DNA of 50,224 nt from contig ONHK01000016.1 of the NCBI GenBank assembly GCA_900317625.1, positions 1 through 50,224 on the forward strand. Reading direction: 5' to 3'. Source of the DNA: an uncultured Treponema sp. Its GTDB lineage: Bacteria; Spirochaetota; Spirochaetia; Treponematales; Treponemataceae. Position numbers and translations under genes: made by a program. The notes beneath the pieces were generated by a model. That model saw nothing but the letters and a program-made list of their open reading frames with translations. It had not been told where the DNA came from and did no database searches. Shown piece by piece: positions 23,848 to 33,416 of this stretch; position 1 is the stretch's first letter, and each line of letters begins with the position of its first letter.

Positions 23848-26092
23848 TTTTGCTGTCTGCCTTTTCTATTTTATGCGAAACACAAGAGATTTTTCTTAAA
23901 AATTTTATTTTATTCAGATTAAATAAAATTCCTGCCAAAATAATTAAGGCCGGGACAAAAATAAACATACAACCCAATGTTCTGTTTTTTGCTGATTTGA
24001 ACAGTTCTGCGTTGTATGTCTTGTAAAGGCTCGATTTGTTTGTCAGCGTTGAATGTTCTTGAATTTCCGCAAGATTTTCTTCTCCGTTCAGTTTTAAAAG
24101 TTGGTTCACAAGAAAATCAAGATTTCTGTAATCGCCAGTTTCTCCGCCTGTGTAGCCAAGCATAAGACTATTAACTAAATACTGGTCAGGAATTAGAACT
24201 AATTTCTTGTCTTTTGAAATTAATGCGCCGACTCTTGTTGCTTTTGGATTGTCATATTTTTTTTCTTTTACAACAAACGGATTATTTTCAAAAAGTTTTT
24301 CCTGGCTAAGATTGTCCGGTTCAATTTGCCATGCAAGCGGACTTGTAAAAAATAAAGGCTCTACGTTTTCTGACTCAACAATTTCTGCAGGCCAATATTC
24401 TGTGATTCCTTGGGGAACATTTTTTTGCGGCATTATATTTATCCACATCGAATAATTTATTTGCTGGCTATATATAGAATTAGATGGAGTACCGTCTTGG
24501 TTTTGGTCACTTTGCATAAGAATTCTTGCGCACGAAATATCTGCAAGAAGATTTTCAGTGAAATCAAAACCGAATTTTTTCAGCATTTTTATAAGATTCT
24601 GATTTTCGGGCTTTGTGATGTACCATGAATTTTCAATATCGGCATTGTATGGAGAAACCGCAAAAAATACAGAATTTCCTTTTTCAATATATGAAGAAAT
24701 TTCATCACATTGAGCTTGTGAGATTTTATCTGAGCCAAAAATTGCAAGCACAGAAGATTTTTCAAGCTGCGGTTCAAGTTTTTCGCTCAAATTTATTGTG
24801 TTTGTTGCAATTCCGTTTGAATTAAGCCATGGAACAACGTAACTGTAGTCATTTTCAAAATTCATTCCATTTCCGCAAAGAAGATTTACAGTCCGGCGTT
24901 TTTCTGAAAAAAGACTCAAAAGTTTTGTGTCAATATCGTATTCAAGCGTGTTTGTCGCAAGAATGAATGGAATTATTTCAGTCTTGTCTTTGTATTCAAG
25001 AATGATAGCTGAATATATGTTCAGGTATTCAGTTTTATTTTCACCAATAACAGGAAGTTGCCGCGGATAAATTCCATAACGCTCAATTTTTTTTGCATTT
25101 TCATTATTGTCAGTATTGTAGAATTTTACAGAAATATTTTTCTGTGCGGAATATTCTTTTAGTAAATCAAGGATATTTCTTGCTTCCGGGTAATAATTTG
25201 AAAGATTTTTGCTTTGAAAAAAAGAAATTTCCACCGTTTCAGAAGCTTCTTCCGCGAGTTTTTTAGAATATCTCGAAATTGAATATTTGTTTCCTTTTGT
25301 AAAATCAAATCTTGCATAAAATCTTGTTGAGTCAAGAAGTAAAAATATGGCGCAGACAAACACAAGGATAATCCGTTTTTTTTCTTGACCCGAAATTCTT
25401 TTCCCTTTTTTTGATTCCGCAAAAATGATTGAAACAAAAACCAGAAACGCAGAAACTGTGGAAAAATAAATCAAATCTCGTGTGTCAAGAATTCCTTTTT
25501 CTGCCGCATCGAAATGCCAGTAAAAGCTGAAAATTTTTATTATTGCAGAAAAAAAAGGAATGTTCCCGGCATAAACTGAAAACAAATTTATTCCGTTCAA
25601 GACTGAAAGCACCAGAATTGAAATTATTACAGAAACAACCTGCGACCTGCAGATTTGTGAAAAAAACACACATAAACTTGCTGAAATCGCTCCGTAAAAA
25701 AGAAGCATTAAAAATCCGGAAAAAACTTGTCCAATCTCAACATCGCCAAATAGATTCACGCAGAGCGGAACCAAAAATTGAGGAAATAAAATAACCGCAA
25801 ACTGAATAAAAAGAGAAAACCAGCTTACAAAAATCTTTTTTGTAGTGCAAAGCGGAACGATTTCATCAAAAGAAGAGAAATTTTCATTCAACTTTAAAAG
25901 TGGAATCATTATTGCAGAAATTAGTGGAACAGCATGAAAAAAATAATGAAGATCTGTAGTTCCACTTCCGCCAAAAAATTTCTGAACAAAAAAGAACTGT
26001 CCTGATACAAAAATATTAAAAATCAGCGCGGAAATGTAAAAAAGGCTGCTTGAGAAAATATTATATAATTTGTATTTAAGATAATTTTTCAT
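23837..26092 (-). CDS. GldF/GldG-like fused ABC exporter subunit
   Basis: A 751-residue protein. Residues 1-250 are six membrane segments of an ABC-2-type permease (GldF-like); residues ~290-690 form a soluble GldG-like ABC_transp_aux domain; a final membrane helix lies near 705-725. It is a fusion of two proteins that are separate in gliding bacteroidetes. It overlaps the ATPase gene by 17 bp. In gliding bacteria GldAFG supports motility and lipoprotein export, but spirochaetes lack that gliding machinery, so this exporter's cargo is unknown. Confidence 0.85.
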   Translation of the reverse strand: MKNYLKYKLYNIFSSSLFYISALIFNIFVSGQFFFVQKFFGGSGTTDLHYFFHAVPLISAIMIPLLKLNENFSSFDEIVPLCTTKKIFVSWFSLFIQFAVILFPQFLVPLCVNLFGDVEIGQVFSGFLMLLFYGAISASLCVFFSQICRSQVVSVIISILVLSVLNGINLFSVYAGNIPFFSAIIKIFSFYWHFDAAEKGILDTRDLIYFSTVSAFLVFVSIIFAESKKGKRISGQEKKRIILVFVCAIFLLLDSTRFYARFDFTKGNKYSISRYSKKLAEEASETVEISFFQSKNLSNYYPEARNILDLLKEYSAQKNISVKFYNTDNNENAKKIERYGIYPRQLPVIGENKTEYLNIYSAIILEYKDKTEIIPFILATNTLEYDIDTKLLSLFSEKRRTVNLLCGNGMNFENDYSYVVPWLNSNGIATNTINLSEKLEPQLEKSSVLAIFGSDKISQAQCDEISSYIEKGNSVFFAVSPYNADIENSWYITKPENQNLIKMLKKFGFDFTENLLADISCARILMQSDQNQDGTPSNSIYSQQINYSMWINIMPQKNVPQGITEYWPAEIVESENVEPLFFTSPLAWQIEPDNLSQEKLFENNPFVVKEKKYDNPKATRVGALISKDKKLVLIPDQYLVNSLMLGYTGGETGDYRNLDFLVNQLLKLNGEENLAEIQEHSTLTNKSSLYKTYNAELFKSAKNRTLGCMFIFVPALIILAGILFNLNKIKFLRKISCVSHKIEKADSKNER

Positions 26093-26816
26093 CAGATTCT
26101 TTTCCTGTTGCTTTTAGAAAAGCATTTTCAATATTTTTAGTTCCAGTTTTTAAAAGAATTTCCTGCTCTGTTCCAGCAATCGCAATTGAACCGTTGTTCA
26201 AAATATAAATTTTTGTGCATAAAGCCTCAACTTCCTGCATAAGATGCGTTGAAATTATTACAGTTTTTGTTTCTGCGATTTTTTTTATGAGTTTCCGCAT
26301 CTGGATAATTTGCGCCGGATCAAGTCCATTGACAGGCTCATCAAGAACGATATTTTCCGGGTTGTGAATTAAAGCCTGTGCGAAACCAAGCCGCTGACGG
26401 TAGCCTTTTGAAAGCGTTCCGATTTTTTTTGAAAGAACTTCTGAAAGGCCGCAAAGATTTATAGTTTTTTCTAAATCTTCATCAGAAACGGAAAACTGCA
26501 TTTTTACAAGGGAAATATACTCTTCAACTTTTAGCCGGTTTGGAAAAAATATTTGCTCCGGAACGTAGCCAATAATTTTTTTCGCCTTTTCAATATTCTC
26601 TTCAATATTGAATTTAAAGCCATTTTTTTCTGTTATAAGAATTTTCCCGGATGTCGCAAAATGATTTCCAGTTATCGCCTTGATAATCGTGGTTTTTCCG
26701 GTACCGTTCAGTCCAAGCAGACCTGTAATCTGTCCATTTTCTGCCTTAAGATTCACATTTTTTACCGCGAAGAGATTTTTTTCATAACTTTTTGAAAAAT
26801 CAACCAATTCAATCAT
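26076..26816 (-). CDS. ABC transporter ATPase
   Basis: A 246-residue ATP-binding protein with Walker A GLNGTGKTT (~37-45), the signature LSKGYRQRLGFAQALIHNP (~135), Walker B NIVLDEPVNGLDP and the H-loop STHLMQE. It is the partner of the fused permease downstream, with which it overlaps. It is of the multidrug or exporter type (CcmA/GldA-like). It starts 4 bp after the RNase Z stop, without a clear Shine-Dalgarno, so the pair may be read through. Confidence 0.93.
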   Translation of the reverse strand: MIELVDFSKSYEKNLFAVKNVNLKAENGQITGLLGLNGTGKTTIIKAITGNHFATSGKILITEKNGFKFNIEENIEKAKKIIGYVPEQIFFPNRLKVEEYISLVKMQFSVSDEDLEKTINLCGLSEVLSKKIGTLSKGYRQRLGFAQALIHNPENIVLDEPVNGLDPAQIIQMRKLIKKIAETKTVIISTHLMQEVEALCTKIYILNNGSIAIAGTEQEILLKTGTKNIENAFLKATGKESDEKLS

Positions 26817-26819
26817 TTT

Positions 26820-27746
26820 TTAATCTTCGTACGGAATTTCGTAGTGAGCTCGGTCGCGTGTAAGTTCTGCATTCGGATATATCTGCTGTGCCTGTTTAAG
26901 CAATTTTTCCAAATCTTTGTCTGTGTAGCGCGGACTGTAATGAATCATTGCCATTCTTTTTGAATTTGAATCTTTTGCAATTGTTGCGGCTTGACTTGCG
27001 GTCATGTGTTTCTTTTCTTTTGCCTGATCAATAAGTTCATCCTCGAACATTCCTTCGCAAATCAGCAAATCAGAATTTTTTACTTCATTTGCAATTGACT
27101 CTTTGTACAAAGTGTCGGTCACAAAACTGAATTTTCGACCTTTGCGCGGCTTTCCCATTACATCAGACGGATGAACAACTTTTCCGCTATCTGTAGTAAC
27201 ATCCTGCCCTTTTTGAAGTTTTCCCCAAAGCGGACCTACAGGAACGCCGAGTTCAGCTGCTTTTTCCGGATTGAAAATTCCAGGCCGGTCTTCTTCCTCA
27301 AGCGTATAGCCAACGCAAGTCTTTGTGTGCTCAAGCGGAAATGCCCGAATTGTAAAATCTTCGCCGCTATGAACTACACACGGAGCTGCAATTTCTTTTA
27401 CAACAATCGGATAATTTATGTACATATCAAGAACTTTTCTGCTTGTTTCAATGTATTCCGCAATTTTTGGAGGTCCGTAAATAAACAAAGGCTCTTTTCT
27501 GTCAACTTGAGCGGAAAGCATTAAAATTCCCGGAAGTCCGGTAACATGATCTGCGTGCGTATGGGAAACAAAAATCGCGCTGATTTTTTTCCATTTTAGA
27601 TTCAATCTTCTAAGCGAAACCTGAGTTCCTTCTCCGCCATCAAAAAGAAAAAGATCTCCGTCGCGTCTAAGCAAAACGGATGTAAGATGACGGTAAGGCA
27701 AAGGCATCATTCCACCACAGCCCAAAACAAATGCTTCCATATTCAT
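26820..27746 (-). CDS. rnz: Ribonuclease Z
   Basis: A 308-residue metallo-beta-lactamase-fold protein of normal RNase Z length. HTHADHVTGLPG holds the metal-binding His/Asp cluster (~62), with further conserved motifs (FVTDTLYK, HYSPRYTD). It removes 3' trailers from tRNA precursors. The start is ambiguous (ATG at 27,746 or six bases later), and a 10-bp palindrome (27,751-27,775) abuts it. It begins the ABC exporter operon but is a housekeeping gene. Confidence 0.92.
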   Translation of the reverse strand: MNMEAFVLGCGGMMPLPYRHLTSVLLRRDGDLFLFDGGEGTQVSLRRLNLKWKKISAIFVSHTHADHVTGLPGILMLSAQVDRKEPLFIYGPPKIAEYIETSRKVLDMYINYPIVVKEIAAPCVVHSGEDFTIRAFPLEHTKTCVGYTLEEEDRPGIFNPEKAAELGVPVGPLWGKLQKGQDVTTDSGKVVHPSDVMGKPRKGRKFSFVTDTLYKESIANEVKNSDLLICEGMFEDELIDQAKEKKHMTASQAATIAKDSNSKRMAMIHYSPRYTDKDLEKLLKQAQQIYPNAELTRDRAHYEIPYED

Positions 27747-27750
27747 AGTA

Positions 27751-27775
27751 AAATGATTTTAATGGAAAATCATTT
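27751..27775. promoter_or_regulatory. Palindrome abutting the rnz start codon
   Basis: AAATGATTTT and its exact complement are separated by 5 nt. On the minus strand the hairpin ends 4 nt before the rnz ATG, so folding would hide the start. It could also be a bidirectional terminator with a weak U-run. Confidence 0.4.
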
Positions 27776-27796
27776 TTGTTTCTACATAAAGGAGAT

Positions 27797-27823
27797 TTTT
27801 TATCTGTCCGCAAGAGATAAAAA
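27797..27823 (-). terminator. Possible terminator after the FemA/B gene
   Basis: A 9-bp stem (TTTTTATCT/AGATAAAAA) with a 9-nt loop starts 15 nt past the stop codon. The T residues lie within the stem, so it is weak or bidirectional. Confidence 0.4.
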
Positions 27824-27837
27824 TTATCGTCCAGAAT

Positions 27838-28998
27838 TTATCTTCCGCGGATTTTTTTCATGACTTTTTTATGCCAGAATGCCCTTAAATTTTCCGCGGC
27901 AGAATATGCCTTGTAAAAAATATTTGTCGGAATGTCAAAAGTTCCAGGCCGATGGATATTTTTTCCGCCAAAACCAGTCTTGAACAAATAAAGTCCGTGC
28001 ATTGGATGGTTCGGATCGTCTGTCGGTGGCATTCCATACATATCGTAGTATTCGCTTCCGTAATTTTTTGCGTCTTTCATTGCAGTCCATTGAAGCAGAA
28101 AATTCGGCATAAGGTTACGTTTTGTGTTGCTTGAGCAACCGTAAAGATAAACGCTTTCTGTTTTACTGAACAATGTGATTATTGCGCCAAGAAAATCTTC
28201 TTCGTGTTTTGCAATATAAAGGCTGATTTTTGGAACATTTTTTCCGGCTTTTATTTCTTCTGAACTTTTTTTCAGCAAATCCTCATAATATTTTTTTGAA
28301 TGAATTGCGATTCCGTCTCGTTCCGCGGTGATTTTGTACAAATCATAAAAAATATCAAGATATTTTGAAAATTCAGGATTATCGCCAGTTACACAGATAA
28401 TCTCAACACCTTTGCGTGCGCTCAAATTTATGTTATAACGCCATTTTGACTTCATTGCGGAAAGAATTTCTTCTTCTGAAGGCAACAAATTTATCTGCGT
28501 TGAATCCGGCGGCTGAATGTCAACTTTATTTTTTTTGATTTTCAGTCGGTCTGCAAACGAAACAACTCTAACGCCAACGTTAAATTCATCACGTTCTTCC
28601 GGTGAAAGAAACTCAATAGCCGGATCAAAGCGGATGCACAAAGTGTTTTTTGGAATAACTGTTTTTAGCGTGTCGGCAATGTCTGAAAGCAGAGAGCAAA
28701 ATTCGATTGTCTGCTCGCCAGCATCAACATCTTTAAACGGAAGCGACGGAAAAAGAGGAATATATGCAATTGTAAAACGCAATGGGCTTTTTCCAAATTC
28801 GCGCGTCAAAACTGAAACTTCCACTTTTTTTTCTGAAAGTTCATGTTTTAATTCAGTTTCTGGAGAAACCTCAAGTTCGTAGCGAGCATTTTTCCATCCG
28901 TGAGCCGACTTAAATTCAGCCCAGAATGGAGTCTGCAGGAACGAACCCGAATTTGTAAAAACAGTATTTTCAATTTTCTTAATTTTTACAGAAAACAC
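27838..28998 (-). CDS. FemA/FemB-family peptidoglycan aminoacyltransferase
   Basis: A 386-residue protein of the FemABX fold (two GNAT-like domains, with DMYGMPPTDDP and GLYLFKTGFGG near the C-terminus). These enzymes use aminoacyl-tRNA to add amino acids to the peptidoglycan stem. Treponemal peptidoglycan carries ornithine with attached glycine, which would suit this activity, but that is inference. The start is GTG at 28,998 with GGAG 9 nt upstream inside the end of metG, so it is translated with metG, a plausible link through aminoacyl-tRNA supply. Confidence 0.88.
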   Translation of the reverse strand: MFSVKIKKIENTVFTNSGSFLQTPFWAEFKSAHGWKNARYELEVSPETELKHELSEKKVEVSVLTREFGKSPLRFTIAYIPLFPSLPFKDVDAGEQTIEFCSLLSDIADTLKTVIPKNTLCIRFDPAIEFLSPEERDEFNVGVRVVSFADRLKIKKNKVDIQPPDSTQINLLPSEEEILSAMKSKWRYNINLSARKGVEIICVTGDNPEFSKYLDIFYDLYKITAERDGIAIHSKKYYEDLLKKSSEEIKAGKNVPKISLYIAKHEEDFLGAIITLFSKTESVYLYGCSSNTKRNLMPNFLLQWTAMKDAKNYGSEYYDMYGMPPTDDPNHPMHGLYLFKTGFGGKNIHRPGTFDIPTNIFYKAYSAAENLRAFWHKKVMKKIRGR

Positions 28999-28999
28999 T

Positions 29000-31318
29000 T
29001 TAGTTTACTCCGCCATTTTCTGTAAATTCTGTAGAAATTACTTTTCCTGCCGCAGTAAGTTTTTTTCCGCCGATTTCAACATTTTTGTTCACAACATTGA
29101 TTGCAATCTGGAAGAATGTGTCCGCAGAAATTTCAGAAGGTTTTTCAGAATTTTCATCATCACCTTCAAGAACAACTTTCGTTCCTGGAGCAGCCCAAGG
29201 AGCTGTAAGCGGTTCAACGCAGTCTTTTCCTTCTGAGTTTTTATAATCTGCCGCCAAAAGCATTCCACGGCTTTCAACGCCACGCATTTTTCTTGGAGCA
29301 AGATTGTCCGCAATAATAACGTGCTTTCCCAAAAGTTCAGATTCTTTCAGGTAAGGAACAAGTCCAGACTGAATAACGCGGTCTGTTCCGCTTCCATCGT
29401 CAAGATGTTCGATATAAAGTTTATCTGAATCCGGATTGCGTTCAACAGAAACAATTTTTGCAACTTTTAGCTGAATGTTCTTAGCAAAGAACTCAGGCTG
29501 CTTTTCGGCTGGAAGAATTTCCGGTTCGGCTTTCTTTTCCTGTTTCTTCTGCTTTTTTTCAGTTTTGTTCCCATCTTTTCTTTCAGTTTGAGAACCTGCA
29601 AATTTCGCACGGAATGCAAGCATTGTTTTTTGATCCATTGGCGTAAAGTACACCGCAGTTTCGCCGATTTCAGACAATCCTGTTGTATTTCCCAAATCGC
29701 TCCAGTCAAGACCTTCAACAGTTTCTTTTCCAACCTGAGTTTCTTTTATTGATTTTCCGAAGTAGCTCATGACTTTCTGCGTATATTGAGGCATATATGG
29801 ATTCATCATAATCATAAGGTCTTTTATGATGTAACAAAGATTGAACAGAAGACTTTCCGCTTTTTCTGGTTCTGTTGTTCTTGTTTTCCACGGCTCGGTC
29901 GCCTGAAATTTTTTGTTGCAGATGTCAGCAATCTCAAACATTGTGTGGAACGCATCTTTAAGGTTTGCCCATTCAAGGTCTTCTGTAGCTTTTTCCTCAA
30001 GTTTTTTTACTTCTGTCCAAAGTTCTGTGTCAACAGGAGCAGAAGGAATTTTTCCATCATAATATTTTGTTACAAAAAGCAGCGTTCGGTTTACCAAATT
30101 TCCAAGATTTCCAATCAATTCGCTATTCATCTTTTCCTGGAAATCCTTCCAAGTGAACTGGAAGTCCTGTTTTTCAGGCCGGTTGTAGAAAATATAAAAA
30201 CGCCAGGCATCTGCCGGAATCCCGGATTCAATCGCGTCCGTTCCAAAAACACCAATTCCACGGGATTTGCTGAATTTTCCATCTTCATAGTTCAAATATT
30301 CAGTTGAACTCATGTGATAAAGTTTTGTCCAGTCGTGTCCAGAGCCAAGCAAAGTACATGGGAAAATAACAGTGTGGAAAGGAATATTGTCTTTTCCAAT
30401 AAACTGGAACAAATCAACGTGCTCCTTGTTTTTTCCTTCCTCACTTTCAGAAGGAAGCCACCATGATTTCCAGTCAAAAGAATTTTTTCCGGCTTTTACA
30501 AGCTCATTTGCAAGCTGCTTTGTGATTGACATATATCCAATCGGTGCATTGAACCAGACGTAGAAAACCTTGTTCTCATATCCTTTTTTAGGAACAGGAA
30601 TTCCCCATTTCAAATCCCGGGTGATTGCGCGTTCATTCAGACCGTCGCGAATCCATGCTTTTGTGATATTCACAGCATTGTCTGCCCATTTTCCTTCAAC
30701 AGAAACTTTTTTCATCCATTCATCAAGTTTTCCGCTGATTTTTGGCAGATTTATGTAAAGATGTTTTGTTTCTTTTACTTCCGGAGTGCTTCCGCAGGTT
30801 GAACATCTTGGCTGCTTTAATTCTGTCGGGTCAAGAAGAGAACCGCATTTATCGCACTGGTCGCCACGGGCATCCTCATAGCCGCATTTCGGGCAAATTC
30901 CGTGCACAAAACGGTCAGCAAGGAACATATTGCAGTGGTTGCAAAAAAGCTGATTGTTTGTATGTTCTGTAATCAAACCATTTTTATCAAGGTCGTTAAA
31001 TAAATCCTGAGTGATTTCTGTACATTCTTCATTCGAAGTTCGTCCGAATTTATCAAAATTGATATGAAACCAGTCATAAATTTTTGTATGTTCGTTGTAA
31101 TAATAATCACAAAGTTCGCGTGGAGATTTTTTTTCTTCAAGAGCTTTTGTTTCTGTTGCTGTTCCATATTCGTCTGTGCCGCAGATATAAAGAGTTTCGT
31201 AGCCACGGTTTCGGCAAAAACGGGCAAACACATCACCGGAAAGCATCTGGATAAGGTTTCCAAGGTGAGGAATGTTATTTACATAAGGTAAAGCGGATGT
31301 TATTAATCTTCTGTTCAT
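29000..31318 (-). CDS. metG: Methionyl-tRNA synthetase
   Basis: A 772-residue class I synthetase. The HIGH motif appears as HLGN (PYVNNIPHLGN), the zinc knuckles are two CxxC pairs (CNHC, CPKC, CDKC, CSTC at ~125-185), KMSKS is KFSKS (~355), and the C-terminal domain (~630-770) is a tRNA-binding EMAP-like fold (KIVSVERNPDSDKL region). It charges initiator and elongator tRNA-Met. The ATG lies 7 nt past a TATAAT with a good -35, so the mRNA is probably leaderless. Confidence 0.97.
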   Translation of the reverse strand: MNRRLITSALPYVNNIPHLGNLIQMLSGDVFARFCRNRGYETLYICGTDEYGTATETKALEEKKSPRELCDYYYNEHTKIYDWFHINFDKFGRTSNEECTEITQDLFNDLDKNGLITEHTNNQLFCNHCNMFLADRFVHGICPKCGYEDARGDQCDKCGSLLDPTELKQPRCSTCGSTPEVKETKHLYINLPKISGKLDEWMKKVSVEGKWADNAVNITKAWIRDGLNERAITRDLKWGIPVPKKGYENKVFYVWFNAPIGYMSITKQLANELVKAGKNSFDWKSWWLPSESEEGKNKEHVDLFQFIGKDNIPFHTVIFPCTLLGSGHDWTKLYHMSSTEYLNYEDGKFSKSRGIGVFGTDAIESGIPADAWRFYIFYNRPEKQDFQFTWKDFQEKMNSELIGNLGNLVNRTLLFVTKYYDGKIPSAPVDTELWTEVKKLEEKATEDLEWANLKDAFHTMFEIADICNKKFQATEPWKTRTTEPEKAESLLFNLCYIIKDLMIMMNPYMPQYTQKVMSYFGKSIKETQVGKETVEGLDWSDLGNTTGLSEIGETAVYFTPMDQKTMLAFRAKFAGSQTERKDGNKTEKKQKKQEKKAEPEILPAEKQPEFFAKNIQLKVAKIVSVERNPDSDKLYIEHLDDGSGTDRVIQSGLVPYLKESELLGKHVIIADNLAPRKMRGVESRGMLLAADYKNSEGKDCVEPLTAPWAAPGTKVVLEGDDENSEKPSEISADTFFQIAINVVNKNVEIGGKKLTAAGKVISTEFTENGGVN

Positions 31319-31325
31319 AAAGAAG

Positions 31326-31355
31326 ATTATAAGATTTTTTGCATATTCTAGTCAA
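31326..31355 (-). promoter_or_regulatory. metG promoter, leaderless type
   Basis: On the minus strand, TTGACT (31,355-31,350), an 18-bp spacer and TATAAT (31,331-31,326) are followed by only 7 nt before the ATG. There is no room for a Shine-Dalgarno. Confidence 0.75.
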
Positions 31356-31391
31356 ATCAGAAAAAATTATTTGTCCGCAGATTTTTTATTT

Positions 31392-33395
31392 TCAGTTTTT
31401 TCTGGATTTTTTCTGCTGGCTGAAAATGCTGAAATTTATGGTTTTTTCCATTTCCATTCCAGGCGCAAGAGTTATGTCCCAGAACATTGTGTTTGCAAAA
31501 GTCATTCCAGCCGGAACAAGTTCTCCAGTTGTGTATTCAGGCCGCTTAAAGACAATCGGATTGAACGACATCTCACAGGATTCGTTCGGTTCAAATACAA
31601 AAGTAATATTGTTGTCTGTGTCTGTAACCCAAATTCCTTCAACATCGCTAAGTTTTCCAGAATCATTCAGCTCATGGGAAGAAGTCTTTGTGTTGATTTC
31701 CTGTTTTTTTCCGTCAGATACAATATCCAGGCTGAAAGCGTTAAAATCTTTTGCATTAAAATTCGTCTGGGCAAAACTTGATTCAACTGCGAATTTCGCT
31801 TTTAGAATTTCGTCACTTTCATTTTTCAGGATATATTGAATCATCATACCGCTTGAATAACAGACATACTTTTTTTTGAGCGAAATTTTCTGCCTGTTCT
31901 GAAATTTTGCTTCTGCCAAAAACTGAACATCTTTATGCTGCGAGGAATAGTTCAGTTCAGAATAAATATATTTTGAAAAAATTCCATTCCCCGAAGGTTT
32001 ATTCTGAAGATAAGCGTTGAACTCGTCATCCGTAAAAATGTGATCTATAAAAAGTCCACGCTCATAATTGTCATTGTAACCTTCAAAATCTTTTACGCAG
32101 TTCAGGTTGTCCGCAAAATTTCCAGAATTCTGCAGAACATCCAGTTCTCGGATTGCACCGCCGCCAAGACTGATCACAGCAAAATAATTATTCATCCGGC
32201 AAATATATTCATTCAGCCCATCGCCTGTGTAGTCATAAGAAGCAAAAGATTCTTTGAATTCACCGCACTGACGCACAATTTTTTCAGCCTCAGTAAGTTT
32301 TTTGTATGCCTGCTGCCTATAAGTCGCGCTTACAAACGCACCTTTTGAAGTACAGATGAAACCGTCTCCATTTTGCGCTTCCCAAAGTTTTTCGCGTGCT
32401 GATTTTTTTCTTAGCTTGTCGCCATGGCTTTGGTTTACCAGCATACTTACATAGAGCATCCGGTCATAAAGCGCGCGGCTCTGCGGATAAATCTGAAAAA
32501 AATCATATATCGTAACAGGATAATGTCTATCTGTTTTTACAGACTGGTAAGGTTTTATTCCCCACTGCCCGACTTCCTTGCTCATTCCAGAGGCAATATA
32601 AACAGGAATTCTGAGTTTTGTTTCTTTTATAAGAGAAACAGGAGTTGAAAAATCAAAAATTTCGTCTTTTTCCTTTATTTCCTTGTAAAGTTTTTCAAGA
32701 TAACCGCTTCTTAAAAGGCTCTGAAATTCTTCATGCGTAAACTGGATGTTCAGACCTTTTACACTTTCCTGAATTGGTTTTGGCATATTTTTAGAAACTT
32801 TTGTTACTTTTTTTAAAATATCATTAAGATAATCTTTTGCGTCATCTTGAATTTCCGGTTTAAATTCCTGGCACAACGGAAGAATTGAAATTGTTTTTCC
32901 TTTATCTGACATAATCAGAGGAATGAATTTCTGTTTTTCATCTGGAACAAGCGAATCATCCAGCAGAACATAATCCATTCCGCAGTTATTAAAACATGAG
33001 ACAAGCGAATAATCCCAGATGCTTGCGCAAATATTTATTCCGCGGGGCCTTTTTCCTGTTATAGAACGCAATGTTGAAGTCAAAAGTTCAATCTGCCCGG
33101 TTCTGTCCATCGGAAAAAGCAAAGGAAAGGCCGGATCATAGTAACCGCCACCTAAAATCTCAATTTGTTTTCTTGAAATAAGCTCGTGCAAAAGCTCAAT
33201 GAATTCAGGATATTCTTTCTGCAGAAAATCAATCTGAACGCCATTAAAGGCAAAAGACATAAAAAAATCCGGATGAGCATAAAGGAATTTTGCCGCTGGT
33301 TTGTAGACGTTAATGTAATCCTTTTCAAAAATCTCTTTTTGATTAGGACCAATTCGAGAAGATTTTAAACTGTAACAAATATGGATTCGGCTCAT
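31392..33395 (-). CDS. GH57-like protein, catalytic residues apparently lost
   Basis: A 667-residue protein with the overall order of GH57 4-alpha-glucanotransferases and amylases, including DUF1925/1926-like C-terminal domains. GGGYYDPAFPLLFPMDRTGQIE (quoted in part: YYDPAFPLLFPMD) matches the family. The nucleophile motif, normally xWLTERVW, reads NICASIWD (residues 121-128, Ala at the Glu position), and the acid/base motif DDGEKFG has no match near 215-226 (IQFTHEEF). It is therefore probably not a standard glycosidase. It may be a structural or binding protein. Confidence 0.75.
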   Translation of the reverse strand: MSRIHICYSLKSSRIGPNQKEIFEKDYINVYKPAAKFLYAHPDFFMSFAFNGVQIDFLQKEYPEFIELLHELISRKQIEILGGGYYDPAFPLLFPMDRTGQIELLTSTLRSITGKRPRGINICASIWDYSLVSCFNNCGMDYVLLDDSLVPDEKQKFIPLIMSDKGKTISILPLCQEFKPEIQDDAKDYLNDILKKVTKVSKNMPKPIQESVKGLNIQFTHEEFQSLLRSGYLEKLYKEIKEKDEIFDFSTPVSLIKETKLRIPVYIASGMSKEVGQWGIKPYQSVKTDRHYPVTIYDFFQIYPQSRALYDRMLYVSMLVNQSHGDKLRKKSAREKLWEAQNGDGFICTSKGAFVSATYRQQAYKKLTEAEKIVRQCGEFKESFASYDYTGDGLNEYICRMNNYFAVISLGGGAIRELDVLQNSGNFADNLNCVKDFEGYNDNYERGLFIDHIFTDDEFNAYLQNKPSGNGIFSKYIYSELNYSSQHKDVQFLAEAKFQNRQKISLKKKYVCYSSGMMIQYILKNESDEILKAKFAVESSFAQTNFNAKDFNAFSLDIVSDGKKQEINTKTSSHELNDSGKLSDVEGIWVTDTDNNITFVFEPNESCEMSFNPIVFKRPEYTTGELVPAGMTFANTMFWDITLAPGMEMEKTINFSIFSQQKKSRKN

Positions 33396-33416
33396 TGATT
33401 TATATATTTTTGTCTA

